Assembly: GCA_001953115.1 (NCBI GenBank)
Contig: LSSL01004399.1
Coordinates: forward strand, 1-35,619
Reading direction: 5' to 3'
DNA: 35,619 bases
Source: Smittium mucronatum
Taxonomy: Eukaryota; Kickxellomycota; Harpellomycetes; Harpellales; Legeriomycetaceae
Within the stretch, counting starts at the first letter, position 1. The number at the start of each line of letters is the position of its first letter. The notes beneath the pieces are model-generated. The model saw only the letters and a list, made by a program, of their open reading frames with translations. It was not told the origin of the DNA and searched no databases. Below, in pieces: positions 1 through 8,700 of the stretch. The position numbers and the translations under genes were made by a program.

Positions 1-419
1 ATGTATGAAAATTTTTTAAAGTACATATTTATATATATAAATAAAAGAAATATCGAGCTACAGATGCTAACTTTTTATAGAAAACTGAGAAACTAAAATG
101 AAATAAAGCTGAATTTATATATGGAAATAAACTATCGTAATGCTAAAAAGTATACCCTCAAGTAATTGCTACAATTTTTTTAAAAAAATAATCAACATCA
201 CATTCTATATGAATTTATTCAGATTTAATTATTTACATTTAATAATTAAAAATTTTAAGTGATATAGGTAAAAAATTCACTTATTTTTAATGGTATTGCT
301 TTTTAAATTATTAAATATCTGATAATAAATGATATTTATTATATCTTTTAAAATAAATGATTTTCATTATTAAACTATTTATGACTGATAATATAATTTT
401 AAAGAGATTCAATTTTTAC

Positions 420-1452
420 TTAGAAGTTTTTTATGTCCGAAATTCTTTTCAATGATTGTAACTTTAGGTGAAAATTAGCGAGAAAAATGAAAAAATGTGT
501 ATATCTTCATGAAATTCTAAATTTGTTATTATTTTAAGCCTTGCATAGCCCCAGAGCTGCTTTAAATGGAATTAATAATTCTCACAAATTATTCTAACTA
601 AAGATTATTTTTTATTTTTAAATATTAAATCTGGCTAAGGTTAGAAGCCTTTAATAGCAAAATTGGGGGATATATTCATACATTCCAATATATCCCAAGT
701 CTGCTATTATAGACCAGTACCGATAATAACCTGGAGTAGTTTCCTCGGGAGTTTTTATAAGATATTTTTTGTATAAATGAACTCTGCTCAAAAATGTGTT
801 AAAATCATGTATCGAGCCATATTTTATTCGGCTCAACATAGTTGCTCTTTCTTCTAAAAGATGAAAAAATTCTCTTTTTACGCAGTATAATTTATGTTTT
901 CCCGAAAATAAAACTTTTGAATTTCTAAAACCTGAAGCTAATCTAGAGCATTATTATATAGACGCATCTTTACAAGTGCTGCTTCTTGGTATTAAAAAAT
1001 TTCAATCCCAAAGATTCCTGTTCATATTTTTTTAGACAAACGAGGAACTCTTTTTTCAGAGTTTCTTTGATCGAATCAGTAATTCCTTTTATATAGTCTT
1101 TGTGTTGATTCAGCATTCATATTGTATGATAGTCTGATAGTGGTATAAGTTGGATAAATCTCTAAAAAAGACAGATAAAGTAGCTGTGAATTTTAAATTG
1201 ATAGCTTAGAATTTTTTCCCAGGTAATTTTCATTTTAGAAAAGTCCTGATTTAATATCTCAAATAATAATTCAAACTAATTCAAATAAAAGTTGGTTAAG
1301 GTCTTAAAATAATCGCTGGAAAGTTGGATAAAATAAAAATAAGTTTCATTTTTCTCAATATCAAATTTTCATTCTGCCTCAAAATCTTCATTTATTACTT
1401 CATCAATATTATGGGTTCTAATAATGAGTCTTTGAAAATTTGAATTGGACAT
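420..1452 (-). pseudogene. Degraded DDE_Tnp_4 (PIF/Harbinger-like) transposase
   Basis: This is a broken transposase gene read on the minus strand. It starts at ATG 1450-1452 (MSNSNFQRL). The first part runs in one frame to about 990 with internal TGA, TAG, TAG and TGA stops. The frame then shifts into an open stretch of about 100 codons ending near 651. That stretch carries the family signatures SGKHKLYCVKREF (about 838-905) and WSIIADLGYIG (about 685-720). A C-terminal piece resembling the usual aLTNfHI...pLr..D end reads LANFHLKLQSLKRISD (about 440-500) and also has TAA and TGA stops. Candidate catalytic Asp codons are at 966-968 (KDAS, followed by two TAA stops where this family usually has Gln) and 699-701 (ADLGY, usually ADKGYQG). 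I could not place the third acidic residue. Family assignment is from memory of oomycete and fungal DDE_Tnp_4 proteins. No terminal repeats or target duplications were found. Confidence 0.7.
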
Positions 1453-2239
1453 ATTTAATGATATTTTTTATTCTTTAAAACTTTTACTTATAAAAATTTA
1501 GATGAGCTAAATGTGTTGGAAAATCTTATTGTATATATAAAATATTTCACATTATTCAAACTTCAATGTTTTAATTATATATATCAAAATTAATTAGCCA
1601 GTATATTTCTGTAGTTATAGAATAAATCTAAATAATTTGCAAAAATTTCTTTGATGAAGAATTGATCTTGAAAATATATTTGATACATTAAAAAATCAAA
1701 TAAAATGTATTTTCGCGTAAAAAAACATCCATTTTGATAAAAACGAATTTTTTTGATAAATATTATTTACACCAAAACATTTCTTATTATTTAAAAGAAC
1801 TAAAATTTTCCGTTATAACGCATTTTTCTCAAATAATGGGATGTATTTCAGTAGCAAAATATTTGATTATTTTGCCTTATGATTATTTGAATTTCTCATT
1901 ATAATTGATAATCGTAATCCTAAATTAATAACCTTTACTTATTTGATAAAAAATACTTGGGTGAAATTAAAAAAACATATTGCTTTAGGAGCCTATTAAT
2001 TCACTCATATTTTAAAACAAATTTGAGTTTTTGATTTCATTGATTTAAAGAATTTTGTCAAAAGAAATTTTTTTGATAGAAAATTGGAGAAATGACTTGA
2101 TTTTCCCATATTTAAATTCTTATTTGATAATCTAAATAGTTAGTAAAGAGATTCTTGTTTTCAAAAAATGATTTAAATTGCAGATTTAATGGTTTTCAGT
2201 AAGTTAAGCGTCTATTTTTAATTTTAGCGGTTAGGTAAC
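1453..2239. other. AT-rich intergenic stretch, no gene seen
   Basis: There are only short, stop-dense frames on both strands. Upstream ends or terminal repeats of the transposase relic might lie here, but I could not identify any. Confidence 0.5.
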
Positions 2240-2843
2240 TCAGATTATATTATTATTATTATTGTGGTCCTCCTCCAGCTACTATTTCCACCGATGGTTT
2301 TGAATTTAAAACTTTGAGCTGTGTACCCTCTAAGGGGAAATTGTTCATGGGTCTTACCCAGATGTTTTTTTCTTTCTCTTACAATTACCATATACTTTTA
2401 TTCTGGATTTAACAGAACACGATCGTTCATATGACCATTTTATGTTTTTTTGTAAAATAATTTAACCTTTTTTCGATGACTGTTTGAGTGCCGAAGGTCC
2501 CGAAAATGATTGGTGTTGCGCCTTTTCAATTTACATTAGATTTTTATTTTTATTTTTTTGTATCATGGAATTTCGTTTTAAGATTAATTCATTAAAAGCA
2601 TTTTATTTCAAGTATAGTTTTGTAATTGACCAAGTGATTTTTTTTTTCAATAGATATAAAATGCATCTCAAACAATTTCTAGGATAGCGTAGCCATTTTA
2701 AATTCCTCCAACCGAGGCAATCCATCAAGGCTGGTGTGGGATGAAACTTCACTTTTGGGACTTTCGTTACAACGATTAGTCAAGGCGGTTATAATAATAA
2801 TGATGAACAGCTCTCAAACTGATGGCGTTACTTTTATTATTAA
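2240..2843. other. Relic-like, less AT-rich sequence flanking a MITE
   Basis: Base composition is visibly less AT-rich than the surroundings. The minus strand has short coding-like runs broken by stops, for example around 2260-2440 (residues such as RERKKHLGKTHEQFPLRGY) and 2690-2790. Two plus-strand frames of 63-67 codons also occur but look no better. I recognise no family. This is probably decayed mobile-element or gene sequence, not a functional gene. Confidence 0.3.
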
Positions 2844-3013
2844 CTCTTTCGTCTCCATGTATGCTAAGTACTCCGATTCGCTAAATTTGTGTAAACTTTT
2901 TAGCCAATTTCAACATTTCACCTAATAGAATGTTGATTTTTTTAATGGAAATAAAGGCAACATAAATATTGGTCATGAAAATGGCACGGAATGGCCCACC
3001 AGCGACGAAAGAG
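2844..3013 (+). mobile_element. 170-bp MITE, TTAA-type (copy 1)
   Basis: The element begins CTCTTTCGTC (2844-2853) and ends GACGAAAGAG (3004-3013), perfect 10-base terminal inverted repeats. TTAA (2840-2843) lies on the left and TTAT (3014-3017), a one-base-off TTAA, on the right. It is 170 bp long and has no coding capacity. A second copy of exactly the same length lies at 31767-31936. Within it, the segment 2961-3002 matches 31884-31925 at 39 of 42 positions. TTAA duplication with a C-Y-C-T-T-T terminus is typical of piggyBac-derived MITEs. A 3-bp TTA/TAA duplication of Harbinger/Tourist type is the main alternative. Confidence 0.75.
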
Positions 3014-3020
3014 TTATTAA

Positions 3021-3540
3021 GTTTTAAGTTGAGAAATCCTTAGGTAAACCAGAAGCTTTTTTTCTCGAAGTATATATGCTAATATTGGTTGTCACACTAT
3101 TGGTTAATAAAAATTTATTTCTTTTAAATTTGTGGTTAACTTTCTTACTTTAGACATTTATCTATTGTTATTTGTCATATTTGCTGATTTAAACGAATAA
3201 AATACGGGTTTTGCAAATGAAGATTTTTATAACTAGTAAATAATAAACTAACGAGTAGAACACATGATTTGCTAAGGGATCTGCCATATGTCCTTAGCTG
3301 GCCATATTTCCTTCATTTGTACAACTCTAGGATTTCTGTTTATGGTAGAATGTCTTAGGATTTCGCTTTTACTTTTGCCACAATTATTTTTGTTCTTGAA
3401 CAGTAGATATATCTCAAAAGAAAAGGTTGGGCCACTTTTGACCTCCATCTCTAAAAGAATTAATACTCTTCACTTCAGAAAAATTGCGCTCTTAATTTGG
3501 AAAAAACTAATACTGAGCGTCCAATTATATTAACATTTGG
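3021..3540. other. Relic-like region downstream of MITE copy 1
   Basis: The minus strand holds an open stretch of about 60 codons (about 3284-3460, reading near its start MEVKSGPTFSFEIY) with stops on both sides. The plus strand is also open for 81 codons at 3288-3533 but reads as hydrophobic shadow sequence. Neither is recognised. This may be remains of a larger element into which the MITE inserted. Confidence is low. Confidence 0.25.
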
Positions 3541-3859
3541 TTATTTTGGTCACTACTTTGCATTTATTGGTTTGCTTTATTGGCGTATTCCTGTATAGCT
3601 TTGTGGTTATAAATGGCCAGACATTTTTATTCTAGCGAGTAAATATTGTGAATATAAACATAGTGAATTGAATAATTTTTTTATAGTTAGACACCAAACT
3701 TGTCAAATTTAAATAGGCAAAAATATTGTAAATTTTCAAAAATAATCTGTTAGTTTTCATTAAAATTTAGAGGGAAATATTTCACGATTTTTAAAACATA
3801 CAATTCTCGATTTATTTTTTATTTAGAATCTCAAAAGTATTACAGCTAATATTCTAGAC
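3541..3859 (+). other. 5' flank of sds22
   Basis: This is AT-rich sequence with no gene. It should hold the promoter and 5' UTR of the gene starting at 3860. I cannot single out a convincing TATA box because the background is so AT-rich. Confidence 0.4.
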
Positions 3860-5652
3860 ATGAATTCGAATGAAACAAAGTTACCTAATTCTCAAGAGTC
3901 TGAAAATTCGGATTCAGAGCAAAAATTATCGTTGGAAAACTCTGTAGTTGAAAACTCTGAAATATCAGTTCATGGTAATTCACAAATAATCTTAAATTTT
4001 CTTCGATCTTAAGATGGATTCATTCAATCTTGTGTATATCCACATTCCTATTAATAATGTTTCTGATTTCTTTTTTATAGAGGCTGATGTAATAAATGAT
4101 TACGATAGCGAAGAAGAGGTAGATATTCATAACTCAATTAACCCACTTTAGTCCCAAGACTATAATTTTCATTTTTATTATTTTCATTATTCTTTTAGTA
4201 CGTTAGTCTCAATCAGATGAGAATAAGATCCCTAACTGGTCTTAATTTAAGCAAATTCAAAAATATTAAGGTATATAAATCATTTAACCTATTCAAGCAT
4301 GATTTATCATATTTTATCCTTTATTGTGTTATGCTTAGACTTTGGTTTTAAGACAAAACTTTATAACTAAAATGGAAAACTTGAGCGAATTGACTAGTTT
4401 AACTGAGCTTGATTTATATGACAACAGATTAACAAAAATAGAAGATCTCGATCATCTCACAAATTTAGAGTAGCAATTTTACTTTTTGAAAAAATAGTTT
4501 CTTTATTAATTTTCTTTTCTTTTCTTTTTAGGATTCTTGATTTATCATACAACAATATACGTGGAATAGTTTCTTTAGAACATTTGACCAAAGTTAACAC
4601 TTTATATCTTGCTAGCAATAAGATCAAAACCATAATAAACTTGGAGAATCTCACAAATTTGGTGTCGCTCGAATTAGGCTCAAATAGAATATCCGTAATT
4701 AATATTGTTTTTTTCTGCGAAGTATTTATTTTAGATTAAAACAGAATTCTCAAAAATTTTATTATATAGAAAATTGAAAATCTTGAAAATCTAGTTAATC
4801 TCGAAGAGCTGTATCTTGGAAAAAACAAGATTAAAAAAATCGAAGTAAAACCAATTAAAAATTTACTAAAATCTAAATTTATTTATTATCATGTTTTTTA
4901 TCACACATGTTTTGGCTAATTACTTTTTTTTATTTAACCTGGTGTAGAATTTAGGCACTTTGAAGAAATTGAAAATTTTGGGATTACAGGTAATTAATTA
5001 CTTTTGTTTCCCCTATGCATTTTAATTATTAATTTGGGGCTCTATAATTATTTAACCTTCTCCACTGTTTTTTTAGAGTAATAGAATTGTCGATTTAGAA
5101 AACTTGGAAAACCTCGAAAGTTTAGAAGAGCTATATCTGAGTCATAATGGAATTCTTGAGATAAAAGGATTAGACAAAATTGTATTGTTTTTATTATTGA
5201 ATATCTTCCATTCTATTACATTCTTTCTTTTTTAACTGTTTCTTTTTTAAATATTTTTTTTTGTAAATGCAGAAAAACCTCAAAACTTTAGATATTACAA
5301 AAAATCGAATTTCAGTGCTAAAAAATTTATCTAACCTTTCCAACCTGGAGGAACTTTGGGTAATCTTTAATATTTACTGCCTTCTATCTAATTAGTCTTT
5401 CCAAAAACTTAATTATTTTGGTCTTGTATTCTATTTAATCTCACTCTGTCTCTACATTTATCGCCATAGGCTGGCAGTAATGAATTTGATTCATACCAAG
5501 ATATTGAATCACAACTCTCTGGACTAAAAAATTTGGTCACTGTGTATTTTGAAGATAATCCTGTTCAGAAAAACTTCTTTTCCCAATACAGACTCAAGAT
5601 TAAACTTGCACTGCCACAAATAAAACAAATTGATGCAAACTATATACGTTAA
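3860..5652 (+). CDS. sds22: Sds22, protein phosphatase 1 regulatory subunit 7 (ten exons)
   Basis: This is a leucine-rich-repeat regulator of protein phosphatase 1 (PP1), a nuclear factor in PP1 assembly and mitotic exit. Exons are 3860-3974, 4081-4118, 4199-4270, 4339-4469, 4532-4694, 4770-4844, 4948-4989, 5077-5181, 5273-5359 and 5470-5652. They join to 336 residues, close to the usual 330-360. All nine introns are GT-AG and 62-110 bp long. Residues 1-51 are acidic and Ser/Asn/Glu-rich. From about residue 55 there are roughly eleven SDS22-type repeats with the family landmarks RIRSLTGL, LRQNF, ELDLYDN, LELGSNRI, LYLGKNKI and LYLSHNG. The end is an LRR cap (YRLKIKLALPQIKQIDANYIR). Glu274, Trp276 (EELW) and Tyr302 (TVYFEDNP) fall where PP1-contact residues lie in the human protein, as I recall it. 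The start is the first in-frame ATG. The gene converges with the Cep57-like gene. Confidence 0.95.
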
Positions 5653-5748
5653 ATATAGTAATTTTTTTTGAATACTTTATATTCGATATATTTCTTTAAT
5701 AAATGGCTAAATAAATAACTACAATTTATTAAATGTTTTTTTTGCAAA
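5653..5748. terminator. Shared convergent 3' region with poly(A)-type signals
   Basis: Only 96 bp separate the two stop codons. AATAAA lies at 5698-5703 on the plus strand, 46 bases past the sds22 stop. On the minus strand AATAAA (5725-5730) lies about 20 bases past the stop of the Cep57-like gene. These hexamers are expected by chance in such AT-rich DNA, so their use is an inference. The transcripts probably overlap. Confidence 0.4.
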
Positions 5749-8700
5749 TTAATATAATGATGATAATATAGCTATTTCCTCGCTCTTAATATCAATGAGC
5801 CCAGATATTCTTCTGATTCTCCTACTTAGTTCTCTCCTAGCCATGTTTTCCTTGTATATTGATGGATTCAGGCTTTCCAACCTTTTGTTAAGTTCTGTTT
5901 GCTTTCTATGCAGGTTAGACAATTCTTCACGCATTAGTTTTATCACTAATCTAGATGCTTCACTCTTATTTTTACTCGAATTATTTTTTATATTTGTTCC
6001 ATTATTTTTTTCAGTTATGAAATCTTGTCTAGATAAGCTTTTTGGATTTTCCTTGAGATGATTGATTGAATTTTCAGATTTTGGATGTTTTAATGATAAA
6101 TTGTTGAATTCTTCGATTTCACTGTCAAACCCATCATCTAAAATCTTCGTAGAGCTAGACTGAAATCTAGAGAATGTGATAGATCTTGAGCTTTCCCTAG
6201 AATGAATCTTAGTAGAAATGGAGTTTATAGAGTAGTTAAACCCAATTAACGATGATTCTATTGGTTGCAGCTCAGGATCAGAATTTCTAAACCATGATTG
6301 CCATTTCCCTTGCATTTCTTCTACTCTGTAAGGTGAATGTTTCTCTTGAAGATTTGAAATGTTGCTGGTTTTATCTTTAATAATTTTCTTGGATGGAAAT
6401 CTTTCAGAAACCCGATTTGACTTGATAAATCCCCTATCATTTACCGATTTCTCAAAGCCTGATTCCCTATGAGAATTTGAATCTAGATCTGTACTGTTAT
6501 ATTTTAAGGAAAAGAAACCATCTCCATAATGATTATTAAAAGTTTCAACTGGTTCGGTTGGTTCATCGGCTGGTATTTTACTAGGACTTATTTCACGGGA
6601 AAAAATATTAGAGTCTTGGGAATTTTTGCTTATGCCAGAAATTTTTCCGTCTTCTGAATTACTAATTTCATTCCCTCTCTTTATATTAATTCCGGAAAAG
6701 CAGACAGGGCAAATATTTTTCATTGGTGAAACACTGGCGAGTAATAGTTTTTCATGGAAACTAATTGGATCGGAATCATGTACAACTTTAAAGGTGCTCA
6801 TCAAATATTCTGGTTCCGAATTTAAATCAGGCTTTAAAGGGTCTCCTGATCCTTTCCCTGGCTGTCTTTCCCCTTCTTTTAAATTTTCAGAGATATGACT
6901 ATTATCATCTCTATAATCAACATCATTCTCTACATTTTTGAAAATCAATGAGTTATCTATAACGGCTGCAGATCCATTTAAGACTTGATTAAAACTTTGA
7001 AGTTTTGTGTTTAGCGAGTGTAAGGATTTTGTATTTTTTGAGATATATTCATGTTGGTTTAATACAACATGAGAAGATGAGCTTTTATAGCTTTCAGGCA
7101 CGCTGTAAATTCGAGATGAGTATTTATTTCCATTATCTCTATGTGATATGAGGGGGTTAGAGTCGTTAGGTGATATTTTTTCGAAATTTCCTAAACTAGA
7201 TTGATAATTGGAATCTTTGAAATCTGATTTCTTTTTCCCAAATGCTTCAATAGACTTTTGGGCTTTAATGTCAGAAGATAATGTTTTCAATAGATAGTTG
7301 TTGGTTTTATTCTCATTGACAACGCGGTTTAATTCATAGAGATAAGATTCTAAAACTTGTTCTACTTTATTAGCAACCATTGTGGAATTGTTTGTAATCC
7401 CCGAAGATGATTGCATAGAAAAGTTAGGGTCAATATTAGATACCTGTGGATTTTTTTCAAAACCTTGGTTATCATTAATCTTCTCAAAATGATTACTTTG
7501 ATCAATAGATCTCTGGTCATTTTTTGAATTGTCATGTCGGTTTTCTTGATTCAAGCTTGAGTTTTGGAGAGTTTCTGAGTTTAAACTCATACTTTTCAAG
7601 TTTATTTTATCTATCTCGTTTTTAAGAAAAGAGAAATTTTCTTGAGTTTTATTTAGTCCATCCTTCAAAGCAGCAAATTCACTAAGTAAAGAATTCCGAT
7701 CAAGTTCAAGCAAAGAGGATATACCATTCTCTAACCTACTCTGGAGCAAGACTGCTATCTCTTCTATTTGGTTAGAATCATTGATGCGATATGGGTTTCC
7801 AGATTCAACATCTCTAGCACCTCGAGTTTCGGAACTTGTCTCCTTTCGCGTATTCTTATTTGAAATATTAGAATTTTCACTTTTCAAGTTTTTATTTTCA
7901 ACCTCAAATTGTAGGTTTGATCGAAGAAGTTTATTGGAACTATCGTTGAGATAGTTCTTTCCATTTTGAGAAATTGATTTAAAGTCTTGATCCTTATTTT
8001 TAAAATCCTCAGAATTAAGGGAATTAAAATTGTCTATAACTCCATTTAATTTACTTGAAGCGTTGGTTTTATGTTTTTTAGTGTCAGAATGAAATGAGTT
8101 TTGCTGAATCTTTTTTTGATAATTAGAATTACTTAGAATTAAAGACTGCTGCTGATGGTTTTCTTCATTTAAAGATTGATGGGTGTATTTTATTAAGGAT
8201 TCAGCCATAGATACAATACCGAAATCAGAAGCTTTCTTATGATTTGATTCGGATTTATCTTCATCGGATTTATAGTCTTCACAAACTTTAGTAGGTGTGG
8301 TTGTATTATTAAATATATTGTTTATCATATCTCTTGTATAACGTATCGATTTGGGGGTTTTCGAAATGTCCTGAGATTTATTAAAATTTTCGCTAGAATT
8401 TTGGATATTTTTATTGATCTCACTTTTCTTTGGCGAAGAATAATTCTCTAATTTTGTTTTAGAGTTAATTGATTTGTTTGAACCAGGTAAAGAAGGATTG
8501 AGCTTAGGCTTGTTCGTGGGAGTGTTAGTACCACTTGGATTTTTCTTTAAAAGAATGCTTTCATTTTGTTTCCTCTCTGAGGAAAATCCTAAAGGAGTGG
8601 TTCCAACTCCCACATCAACCAGTTTGGTATTTGAATTTTCTAAATTTTTTCTTTCTGTCTTTCTAACTTCAGAGACCTTATAAGAATCACCAGATTTTTT

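Noticed and set aside
3288..3533. 81-codon plus-strand frame
   Set aside because: Hydrophobic and unrecognised. The opposite strand looks at least as coding-like, and the whole area seems to be relic sequence.
4457..4654. 65-codon minus-strand frame
   Set aside because: It overlaps sds22 exon 5 and intron 4 on the opposite strand. The plus-strand exon is well supported by LRR motifs.
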